DNA of 5,329 nt from Clostridiales bacterium UBA7011 (GTDB taxonomy: Bacteria; Bacillota; Clostridia; Oscillospirales; Butyricicoccaceae). The notes under the pieces are model-generated. The model searched no databases. It saw nothing but the letters and a program-made list of their open reading frames with translations, and was not told where the DNA came from. Below are positions 1-5,274 of the stretch, one piece after another; position 1 is the first letter of the stretch; each line of letters begins with the position of its first letter. Where the stretch lies: positions 9,827-15,155 of the forward strand of contig DJXF01000062.1 of the NCBI GenBank assembly GCA_002449635.1. Reading direction: 5' to 3'. The translations under genes were made by a program, and so were the position numbers.

Positions 1-420
1 CATGTCGACATCGGCGTAGACCTCTGCAAGCGCTACCGCGAGCACGCCGATATCATTCACGCCGTTCAGGCGCACCACGGCGACGTCGAGGCAAAGACCA
101 TCGTCGCCTGCCTGGTTCAGGCCGCCGACGCCATTTCCGCCGCCCGTCCGGGGGCACGCCGCGAGAACCTCGAGGCATACATCAAGAGACTGGAAAAACT
201 GGAAGAGATCGCAAACACAACGCCAGGTGTCTCCAGCTCGTATGCGATTCAGGCAGGACGCGAAATCCGCATCATCGTCAATCCGGAACAGGTTTCGGAC
301 GCAAAGATGGTCCTGCTCTCCCGCGATATCGCAAAGAAGATCGAGAACGAGCTGGAATACCCCGGTCAGATCAAGATCAACATGATTCGCGAAACCCGCG
401 CAGTCGAATACGCAAAGTAA
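1..420 (+). CDS. rny: Ribonuclease Y, C-terminal part (5' end outside window)
   Basis: RNase Y is a membrane-anchored endoribonuclease that starts mRNA decay in Firmicutes. Frame 1 is open from the first base to a TAA at 418-420 and gives 139 residues, about the last quarter of a protein that is normally a little over 500 residues. The N-terminal membrane anchor, coiled coil, KH domain and first HD metal-binding motif lie upstream of the window. Visible here are the second half of the HD domain, with the HHGDVE motif (residues 25-30 of the fragment) and the AADAISAARPG motif (41-51), whose Asp is a metal ligand in HD phosphohydrolases. The conserved C-terminal domain follows, including IQAGREIRI (83-91), ELEYPGQIK (117-125) and the typical ending IRETRAVEYAK. 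The match to the family consensus runs unbroken to the stop, so the gene looks intact at this end. A strong terminator follows within 10 bases. Confidence 0.96.
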   Translation, partial: HVDIGVDLCKRYREHADIIHAVQAHHGDVEAKTIVACLVQAADAISAARPGARRENLEAYIKRLEKLEEIANTTPGVSSSYAIQAGREIRIIVNPEQVSDAKMVLLSRDIAKKIENELEYPGQIKINMIRETRAVEYAK

Positions 421-428
421 ACAATCTG

Positions 429-461
429 TCCGCGCATCGGAAACGGTGCGCGGATTTTTTT
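429..461 (+). terminator. Rho-independent terminator of rny
   Basis: An 11-bp stem (429-439 with 444-454; one G-T wobble, the rest Watson-Crick) is closed by a GAAA tetraloop at 440-443 and followed directly by seven T (455-461). It begins 8 bases after the rny stop codon. This is a textbook intrinsic terminator on the + strand. On the - strand no T-run follows it, so it should act in one direction only. Confidence 0.93.
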
Positions 462-470
462 CCGAAAGAA

Positions 471-507
471 AAGGAGTCCGACGGCTTGGTCAGACTCCTC
501 TTTTTTT
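471..507. terminator. Second hairpin, probable bidirectional terminator between convergent genes
   Basis: AGGAGTC (472-478) pairs with GACTCCT (493-499). The stem extends inward by GAC/GTC (480-482 with 489-491) after a single C-A mismatch, leaving a six-base loop. On the + strand it is followed by TC and seven T (501-507), giving a back-up terminator for rny. On the - strand the same hairpin is followed by TTTCTTT, so it probably also terminates the leftward ATPase gene, whose stop codon is about 70 bases away at 575-577. That it works in both directions is inferred from this symmetry. Confidence 0.8.
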
Positions 508-553
508 CTGTTCCCCGCGGCCGCAGCCCGGGTTCTTTCACAGTCCGTTCTCA

Positions 554-576
554 AAAGGAGCGATTGGCTCTCCTTT
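554..576 (-). terminator. Weak hairpin overlapping the ATPase stop codon
   Basis: AAAGGAG (554-560) and CTCCTTT (570-576) form a perfect 7-bp inverted repeat with a nine-base loop, and it overlaps the TAA stop (575-577) of the leftward gene. On the - strand only four T follow, so it is a poor intrinsic terminator by itself. It may add to the hairpin at 471-507 or may be chance. Confidence 0.3.
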
Positions 577-2632
577 ACGGACGGCGGCAGGTCAGCAGAA
601 TAACCTGACGCTCGTGTGCGATTTCGCGCAGCAGCTTCATGCCGCAGGCGACGCGCTGGTCATCGTAGTTGACAAACGGGTCATCGAGCACGATCGGCAC
701 GCTTTCGTCCGCACTGTCCAGCAGCACCTTGCACACCGCAAGGCGAAGCGCCAGATAGAGCTGGTCGCGTGTGCCGGTGGACAGCCGCAGACGGTCCATT
801 TCCACCGCGCTGTTGTCGCGGCGGCAGGTCGCTTCAAAATTGGTGTACAGCTGCATCGCGGTATAGCGGTCCGCGGTGAGCACGCGCATATATTCCTGCG
901 CCAGCTTGTTGATCTGCGGGGAAACCCGTCCGGTCAGCTCGGCATTGGCGCGCATGAGCGATTCCTTTGCCAGGCGAATGGCATCCAGCTGCCAGAGGAT
1001 GCTTTCCTTCTCCTCCTCCAGCCGTCCGCGCAGCTTGCACAGCTCGTCGCGGCTGCCGATTTCCTCCGACTTGCCGCGGCAGACGGCAATCGACTCGTGC
1101 AGCTCGGTGCACGCCTGACGCGCCTGGTCGACCGCGTCCTTTGTCTCATTCATGTGCGTGCGCGCCTCGCCCTGCGGGCCGGTTTTGTCGAGAATCTCCA
1201 AATAGTGCTCGGTCAGATCGTCGTGCTCGCGCTTGCGGGCGAGATAAACGCGCTTCTTTTCCTCCAGCTCCTTCATATAAGCCAGTGCGCCCGCCTCGTC
1301 GTCCTCCGGAAGCTGCGGCGCCACGCGGCCCATCTGCTCGCGGAATTTTTCGCGCGCCTGCATCAGCTGCTCGGAGGTCTGTGCCTCGCGGGTAATCGCG
1401 GACTGACGGCGGCGCTCCAGCCGGACGCGCTCCTCGTCAAAATCCATCGGCGGGGAATCCAGCGACTCCGTGCTGCCCATAAAGGTGACAACCAGCGCAA
1501 TGACCGCAAACACCGAGAACAGATACGGCATATACGGTGTGAGCGGGCCGAACGGAATCAAATGCAGCAGGCTGACCACGGCCAGAACGCCGAACAGCAC
1601 CGCCAGAATCATCGACCAGCCGCGGATATGGATATCTGCGCGGCTGCGGGAGCTGTTGCTGTACGCATCCTCCGTCTGGTCAATGTCGTCCTTCCATTTG
1701 TCATAGTTGACGGAAACCTCATCGAGCTCGGCCTTTGCCGCGGCATACGCCCGCTGCGCCTCGGTGAACTGTGCCGTAGCGCGCTCCGCATCGACCAAAG
1801 CCTGGGACGGCGGCAGCTGCTCTCTCAGCTGCGCCAGCCGTTCGCGCGAGCGGCGCTCCTCGCGCTCCGCCGATTCGCGCTTGGCGACAAATAATAAGGT
1901 GAAATCCTCGGTCGCCTGCTGATGCTCGGCTTCCGCCTCGGCAATGCGCTGCTCCGCCTGCGGAATCTGCGCCTGATAATTGGCGATCTGTTCGGACAGA
2001 TCGTCCAGCCGTGCAATCGACTGGGTAATCTGCTCGATATCCGCCTCGACCTGCGCATACCGTCCGCGGTTTCCCGCGCCGCGCAGCGCATTTTTCCACT
2101 GGTCGAGCTGCGACAGCGCGTTGGAATAGGTCATGGCACTGTCGCCTGTCGTGGACAGCGCCAGCATGCGCTCGCCCAGCTCCTTTGCGGACAGCGCCTG
2201 GTCCTGTCCGTCGAGCAGCGCCGAGGACTGGTAGCCCTCCTCGCTCACGCCCGTCAGAATCTGTCCGCAGTCCTTCGCGGTCAGCTCCGCACACGGCTCG
2301 CCCGTGTCGGCATAGTATGCGGAAAATTCCTGCATCGGCGCATTGCCCTTGCCGGTCTGGCGGCTGATGACGACGCGGCGTCCCTTCCATTCCAGCTCGA
2401 GCAGACCGCTCATCGGATTGCCGTCGGTCGGCCGGTATTTTGTTTTGTCCGACAGCTGGTTTTTCCCGTCCCGCCGACTGGTGTTCAGTCCGTACAGCAT
2501 GACGCGGAGGAAATTGCACAGCGTCGTCTTTCCGCCCTCGTTGGGCAGATACAGCACATTCAGACCGTCCTCAAAGCGGATCTTCTGTCCGTCCAGAACG
2601 CCGAAGTGCCCCTGTGCCTGTAAGAATTTCAT
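575..2632 (-). CDS. SbcC/YhaN-like AAA ATPase with central transmembrane hairpin
   Basis: A 685-residue Rad50/SbcC-type split ABC ATPase, closest to the YhaN branch of Firmicutes. Family members usually work with a SbcD/YhaO-type metallophosphoesterase nuclease on DNA ends. In order: N-terminal lobe with Walker A LPNEGGKTT (29-37); coiled coil about 190-310; two hydrophobic helices about 338-358 and 367-386; a second coiled coil about 400-565; C-terminal lobe with signature LSTGT (617-621), Walker B IVLDDP (647-652) and D-loop region NYDD (655-658). There is no CxxC zinc hook; the membrane hairpin occupies the place where the hook would be. It is shorter than B. subtilis YhaN (over 900 residues). 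The ATG at 2630-2632 was chosen over one 14 codons upstream because AAGGGG lies six bases before it and MKFLQAQGHFG is a typical family N-terminus. Oddities: no nuclease gene is adjacent, and the protein ends TCRRP without a switch histidine. A role in DNA repair is inferred only. Confidence 0.87.
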   Translation of the reverse strand: MKFLQAQGHFGVLDGQKIRFEDGLNVLYLPNEGGKTTLCNFLRVMLYGLNTSRRDGKNQLSDKTKYRPTDGNPMSGLLELEWKGRRVVISRQTGKGNAPMQEFSAYYADTGEPCAELTAKDCGQILTGVSEEGYQSSALLDGQDQALSAKELGERMLALSTTGDSAMTYSNALSQLDQWKNALRGAGNRGRYAQVEADIEQITQSIARLDDLSEQIANYQAQIPQAEQRIAEAEAEHQQATEDFTLLFVAKRESAEREERRSRERLAQLREQLPPSQALVDAERATAQFTEAQRAYAAAKAELDEVSVNYDKWKDDIDQTEDAYSNSSRSRADIHIRGWSMILAVLFGVLAVVSLLHLIPFGPLTPYMPYLFSVFAVIALVVTFMGSTESLDSPPMDFDEERVRLERRRQSAITREAQTSEQLMQAREKFREQMGRVAPQLPEDDEAGALAYMKELEEKKRVYLARKREHDDLTEHYLEILDKTGPQGEARTHMNETKDAVDQARQACTELHESIAVCRGKSEEIGSRDELCKLRGRLEEEKESILWQLDAIRLAKESLMRANAELTGRVSPQINKLAQEYMRVLTADRYTAMQLYTNFEATCRRDNSAVEMDRLRLSTGTRDQLYLALRLAVCKVLLDSADESVPIVLDDPFVNYDDQRVACGMKLLREIAHERQVILLTCRRP

Positions 2633-2638
2633 ATCAGT

Positions 2639-2644
2639 CCCCTT
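2639..2644 (-). promoter_or_regulatory. Ribosome binding site fixing the ATPase start
   Basis: On the - strand AAGGGG stands six bases before the ATG at 2630-2632. No comparable site precedes the in-frame ATG at 2672-2674, so the downstream start is preferred. Confidence 0.75.
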
Positions 2645-2681
2645 GTTTCCATAATCTCTGGGTTCAGATAACATCTGTCTG

Positions 2682-2700
2682 GCCGGCGCAAAACGCCGGC
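2682..2700 (-). other. Perfect hairpin at the predicted 5' end of the ATPase transcript
   Basis: GCCGGCG (2682-2688) and CGCCGGC (2694-2700) form a perfect 7-bp GC-only stem with a five-base loop. The - strand promoter at 2710-2737 predicts transcription starting near 2703, so the ATPase mRNA would begin with this hairpin. It has no T-run on either strand and lies between divergent genes, so it is not a terminator. It could be a 5' stabilising stem-loop that shields the transcript from 5'-end-dependent decay, or a palindromic operator. The pairing is directly visible; the role is inference. Confidence 0.5.
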
Positions 2701-2709
2701 AGCAACCTT

Positions 2710-2737
2710 ATTATAACATAGATTTTGGCTAACACAA
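2710..2737 (-). promoter_or_regulatory. Extended -10 SigA-type promoter for the ATPase gene
   Basis: On the - strand there is a perfect TATAAT (2715 down to 2710) preceded by TGT, which forms an extended -10. TTGTGT (2737 to 2732) sits 16 bases upstream as a weak -35. The predicted start near 2703 gives a leader of about 70 bases before the ATG at 2632. Confidence 0.72.
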
Positions 2738-2746
2738 CCGATTCCG

Positions 2747-2770
2747 GCGGGCAGTTTTGCAAATTCCCGC
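2747..2770. repeat. GCGGG/CCCGC inverted repeat in the divergent intergenic region
   Basis: GCGGG (2747-2751) and CCCGC (2766-2770) are separated by 14 bases containing the palindrome TTTGCAAA (2756-2763). The repeat lies between the two divergent promoters, a suitable place for a shared regulator, but no known binding-site consensus is recognised. It may be chance in GC-rich DNA. Confidence 0.25.
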
Positions 2771-2789
2771 ATTTTATTGCGTTTCGCTA

Positions 2790-2817
2790 TTGATTTATCC
2801 GGCTGAAATGGTAAAAT
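2790..2817 (+). promoter_or_regulatory. Promoter of the amino-acid transporter operon
   Basis: TTGATT (2790-2795) as -35 and TAAAAT (2812-2817) as -10 are separated by 16 bases. TGG directly before the -10 gives an extended -10 motif. Transcription would start near 2824, leaving a leader of about 60 bases before the lipoprotein ATG at 2887. Confidence 0.68.
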
Positions 2818-2836
2818 AATAAAGGTATTTCGATTG

Positions 2837-2855
2837 GCGGGGCGCAGGCTCCCGC
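2837..2855 (+). other. Small hairpin in the transporter operon leader
   Basis: GCGGG (2837-2841) and CCCGC (2851-2855) pair perfectly, and a G-T wobble (2842 with 2850) can extend the stem, leaving a seven-base loop. The hairpin lies inside the predicted 5' leader, 15 bases before the AGAGAGG ribosome binding site (2871-2877). It repeats the GCGGG/CCCGC arms seen at 2747-2770. There is no T-run and it is too short for a recognised riboswitch or T-box. Any regulatory role is speculative. Confidence 0.3.
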
Positions 2856-2886
2856 AGAACATTGAGGAAAAGAGAGGTATTTTACT

Positions 2887-3744
2887 ATGAACTTCAAACG
2901 ACTGCTGGCTATGACCGGCGCTGCCGTATTATCCGTCTCCCTGCTCGCAGCCTGCGGCGCAGGCAGCAGCTCCGGCGGGAAGGCATCCGCCGGTTCCGCG
3001 GCAGATACCGGTGCCGACCAGTCTCTTTCGTATGTACAGGATAAGGGCGAGCTGGTGCTCGGTCTGGACGATTCCTTCCCGCCGATGGGCTTCCGCGACG
3101 ACGACAACACGATCGTCGGCTTTGACATCGACGTGGCCAAGGCGGTCTGCGAAAAGCTGGGCGTTGAGCTGAAAACGCAGCCGGTCGACTGGGATTCCAA
3201 GGAAATCGAGCTGAACGCGAAAAACATCGACTGCATCTGGAACGGCCTTTCGGTCAGCCCGGAGCGCGAAAAGGCGATGAACATGTCCATTCCTTATATG
3301 GAAAACCACATGGCGCTCGTCGTTCGCCCGGATGGTGCCATCAAGTCCATCGAGGACATGAAGGGCAAGGTGCTCGCACTGCAGTCCGGCTCCACCGCGG
3401 AAGAGTCTCTGGACTCCGAGGACGGCGCAGCGCTCAAGGAAAGCGTCGCCAAGGTCACCAGCTTTGACGACAACCTGACCGCGCTGATGGATCTGGACAC
3501 CAAGGCGTCCGACGCGGTTCTGATGGACGATGTCGTTGCAAACTATCTGATCAAGCAGAACAAGAAGGACTATGTTGTCCTGAACGACTTCCTCTACGCC
3601 GAGAACTACGCAATCGCGTTCCGCAAGGACGACGACGCGCTGACCGAGGCGGTCAATCAGGCGCTGCGCGACCTGAAGAAGGACGGCACGCTGGCCGAAA
3701 TCTCCAAGAAGTGGTTCGGCGCCGATCAGACAACGGTAGAATAA
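2887..3744 (+). CDS. Amino-acid ABC transporter substrate-binding lipoprotein (SBP_bac_3 family)
   Basis: A 285-residue extracellular solute-binding protein that captures a polar amino acid and delivers it to the permease encoded downstream. Residues 1-22 form a lipoprotein signal peptide: two positive residues, a hydrophobic core, then lipobox LAAC with the lipidated Cys at 23. A Ser/Gly/Ala-rich linker (24-45) follows. The family 3 fold begins near ELVLGLDDSFPPMGF (55-69). Ligand-site motifs include GLSVSPERE (120-128), where R127 matches the Arg that binds the ligand carboxylate in HisJ-type proteins, SGST (167-170), and DAVLMDD (209-215), whose D214 likely binds the alpha-amino group. AGAGAGG (2871-2877) precedes the ATG by nine bases. 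It is the first gene of the operon, followed by a hairpin and then the permease and ATPase. Substrate cannot be fixed from sequence: cystine, glutamine, glutamate, histidine and basic amino acids are all possible. Length is normal and no damage is seen. Confidence 0.93.
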   Translation: MNFKRLLAMTGAAVLSVSLLAACGAGSSSGGKASAGSAADTGADQSLSYVQDKGELVLGLDDSFPPMGFRDDDNTIVGFDIDVAKAVCEKLGVELKTQPVDWDSKEIELNAKNIDCIWNGLSVSPEREKAMNMSIPYMENHMALVVRPDGAIKSIEDMKGKVLALQSGSTAEESLDSEDGAALKESVAKVTSFDDNLTALMDLDTKASDAVLMDDVVANYLIKQNKKDYVVLNDFLYAENYAIAFRKDDDALTEAVNQALRDLKKDGTLAEISKKWFGADQTTVE

Positions 3745-3760
3745 ACAGACAAATTGCCTG

Positions 3761-3792
3761 AGGGGCTGCCCGCATCGGGCGGCCCTTTCTTT
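3761..3792 (+). terminator. Intra-operon hairpin, leaky terminator or 3' stabiliser after the binding-protein gene
   Basis: A 10-bp GC-rich stem (3763-3772 with 3776-3785, one G-T wobble) with a three-base loop can be extended by a further wobble and an A-T pair (3761-3762 with 3786-3787). It is followed by the T-rich tract TTTCTTTCT. It starts 17 bases after the lipoprotein stop and ends before the permease ribosome binding site. The interrupted T-tract suggests partial termination. Such elements are known to let binding proteins be made in excess of their membrane components, either by attenuation or by protecting the upstream mRNA. Confidence 0.75.
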
Positions 3793-3805
3793 CTCTGCAA
3801 AAACA

Positions 3806-3811
3806 AGGAGG
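3806..3811 (+). promoter_or_regulatory. Ribosome binding site fixing the permease start
   Basis: AGGAGG ends ten bases before the ATG at 3822-3824, which is usable spacing. An in-frame ATG at 3813-3815 is only one base from the site and so could not be used with it. The second ATG is therefore taken as the start. Confidence 0.8.
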
Positions 3812-3821
3812 CATGCTCCCA

Positions 3822-4499
3822 ATGGCTTTTATTGAAAACATCACCGGCATGAATCCGGCCGCCTTTTCCGCCATGATCCCCAACATGCTCGTCGGCTGCT
3901 GGCAGGTCATCCAGATTTTCCTTCTGACGGTCATTTTTTCCGTCCCGCTCGGATTTATTGTCGCCCTGTGCCGCACCTCGCGCTTCCGCGTGCTCGGCGG
4001 CATCATCCGCATCTATCAGCTCATCGTCCGCGGCACGCCGCTGATGCTCCAGCTGATGTTCTGCATGTACGCGCCGTCCTTTCTGTTCGGCCTGACGCCG
4101 CACCGCTTCGCGGCGTGCATCATCGCCTTTGTCGTCAACTACGCCGCCTATTTCGGCGAAATTTTCCGCTCGGGCATCCAGTCCATCCCACAGGGACAGT
4201 ATGAGGCCGGAAAGGTTCTCGGCTACACCAAATCCCAGACCTTTTTCCATATTATCCTGCCGCAGGTGGTCAAGCGGGTCATCCCGCCGACGGGCAGCGA
4301 ATTTATGGTGCTCGTCAAGGACACCGCGCTCGCGCAGATCATCGCACAGCCGCAGCTGTTTGACATCGCCATTAAAACCGCGGCGAAAAACGTGTCCATC
4401 ACCCCGTACGTCGCCGCCGGCGTGTTCTACCTCGTCATGAGCGCCGTCGTCGAATTTGCATTCAAGAAGCTCGAGGCTCGGCTCGATTACTACCGCTGA
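3822..4499 (+). CDS. Amino-acid ABC transporter permease (HisM/GlnP family)
   Basis: A 225-residue inner-membrane permease of the polar amino-acid uptake family. Hydrophobic segments lie near 22-50, 57-69, 74-90, 96-112 and 194-214, fitting the usual five-helix plan. The family motifs are present: RGTP (70-73), and the EAA loop from E128 to P147 (EAG, then G134, then ILPQ), which docks on the ATPase. KDTAL (166-170) and the C-terminal LEARLDYYR are also typical. Only one permease gene is in the operon, so a homodimer is likely, unlike the HisQ/HisM pair. It ends 16 bases before the ATPase start, consistent with translation from the same mRNA. The start at 3822 was chosen over 3813 on ribosome-binding-site spacing. 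Length is usual for the family. Substrate is unknown. Confidence 0.94.
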   Translation: MAFIENITGMNPAAFSAMIPNMLVGCWQVIQIFLLTVIFSVPLGFIVALCRTSRFRVLGGIIRIYQLIVRGTPLMLQLMFCMYAPSFLFGLTPHRFAACIIAFVVNYAAYFGEIFRSGIQSIPQGQYEAGKVLGYTKSQTFFHIILPQVVKRVIPPTGSEFMVLVKDTALAQIIAQPQLFDIAIKTAAKNVSITPYVAAGVFYLVMSAVVEFAFKKLEARLDYYR

Positions 4500-4501
4500 C
4501 C

Positions 4502-4506
4502 GGAGG
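4502..4506 (+). promoter_or_regulatory. Ribosome binding site fixing the transporter ATPase start
   Basis: GGAGG, just after the permease stop (4497-4499), lies nine bases before the ATG at 4516-4518. This excludes the longer in-frame reading from 4456, which would overlap the end of the permease gene and add 20 residues with no family match. Confidence 0.8.
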
Positions 4507-4515
4507 AAAACTGAC

Positions 4516-5274
4516 ATGAATCTGATTGAAGCTACCAATATTGAAAAGCGCTTCGGCGATCTGATCGTGCTGCGCGGCATCTCGATGCATGTCGCACAGG
4601 GTGAGGTCGTCGCGATTATCGGCCCGTCCGGCTCCGGAAAATCCACCTTCCTGCGCTGTCTGACACAGCTGGAGACCGCCGACCGCGGCGAAATCACCAT
4701 CTGCGGCAAACAGATGATGCACACGGAAAACGGTTCCGCGGTTTTCGCCGACCCCAAAACGCTGCACGAAATCACGCTGTGCGCCGGACTGGTGTTCCAG
4801 AATTTTAATCTGTTCCCGCACCGCTCGGTGCTGCAGAATGTGACGGATGCGCCCGTCTACGTGCTCAAAACGCCGCGCGAGGAGGCAGAAAAGCAGGCGC
4901 GCGTCCTGCTCGAAAAAATGAATCTTGCCGACCGCGCGGACTACTATCCGTGCCAGCTTTCGGGCGGTCAGCAGCAGCGCGTTGCCATCGCACGCGCACT
5001 CGCGCTCAATCCGCGCGTGCTGTTTTTCGACGAGCCGACCTCCGCGCTCGACCCCGAGCTGACCGGCGAAATCCTCAAGGTCATCCGCCAGCTCGCCGAC
5101 GAGCACATGACCATGGTCGTCGTCACGCACGAAATGGCATTCGCGCGCGATGTGGCGGATCGCGTCATCTTTATGGACGGCGGCGTCATCGTGGAGGAGG
5201 GCCACCCCGAGGATATCTTCGGCGCCGCGCAGAACGAGCGCACGCGCGCATTCCTCAGCCGCTTCGCGGAGTGA
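4516..5274 (+). CDS. Amino-acid ABC transporter ATP-binding protein (GlnQ/HisP family)
   Basis: A 252-residue cytoplasmic ATPase that powers the importer. All nucleotide-binding motifs are intact: Walker A GPSGSGKST (36-44), Q-loop Q95 in VFQNFNLFPH, signature LSGGQ (148-152), Walker B VLFFDEP (168-174), D-loop SALD (176-179) and switch His205 in VVVTHEM. It is slightly longer than GlnQ-type proteins (about 240) because residues 66-90, between the first beta strands and the Q-loop, are expanded, as in HisP. The following APVYVLK segment (112-118) also resembles HisP (APIQVLG). This hints at, but does not prove, a HisP-like rather than GlnQ-like ancestry, so no substrate or gene symbol is assigned. 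It is the last visible gene of the operon; no terminator is seen in the 55 bases that follow, so the transcript may continue or end beyond the window. Confidence 0.95.
   Translation: MNLIEATNIEKRFGDLIVLRGISMHVAQGEVVAIIGPSGSGKSTFLRCLTQLETADRGEITICGKQMMHTENGSAVFADPKTLHEITLCAGLVFQNFNLFPHRSVLQNVTDAPVYVLKTPREEAEKQARVLLEKMNLADRADYYPCQLSGGQQQRVAIARALALNPRVLFFDEPTSALDPELTGEILKVIRQLADEHMTMVVVTHEMAFARDVADRVIFMDGGVIVEEGHPEDIFGAAQNERTRAFLSRFAE

Noticed and set aside
446..1894. Long + strand open frame (482 codons) opposite the SbcC-like ATPase gene
   Set aside because: It begins with GTG inside the rny terminator hairpin, has no ribosome binding site, is rich in His, Arg, Leu and Ala, and mirrors a gene with clear family motifs. 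GC-rich coding DNA often leaves open frames on the opposite strand.
1922..2623. Open + strand frame of 233 codons opposite the N-terminal part of the SbcC-like ATPase
   Set aside because: Composition is that of a complementary-strand shadow, with no ribosome binding site or recognisable motif.
2629..2862. Possible small - strand gene (77 codons) in the divergent intergenic region
   Set aside because: It overlaps both predicted promoters and the ATPase start region, and its product resembles no family and has no coding-like pattern.
2824..2886. Riboswitch or T-box in the transporter leader
   Set aside because: The leader is only about 60 bases, with one small hairpin and no T-box sequence, antiterminator or terminator, so it is too short for known amino-acid riboswitches.
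2929..3822. Long - strand open frame (297 codons) opposite the binding-protein gene
   Set aside because: It lies antisense to an unmistakable lipoprotein gene, crosses the intergenic hairpin, and its translation shows no domain, only composition typical of a complementary strand.
3726..4775. Long - strand open frame (349 codons) opposite the permease and the start of the ATPase
   Set aside because: The real genes on the + strand have full family motifs and ribosome binding sites. The antisense product is charged and low in complexity and spans a gene boundary.
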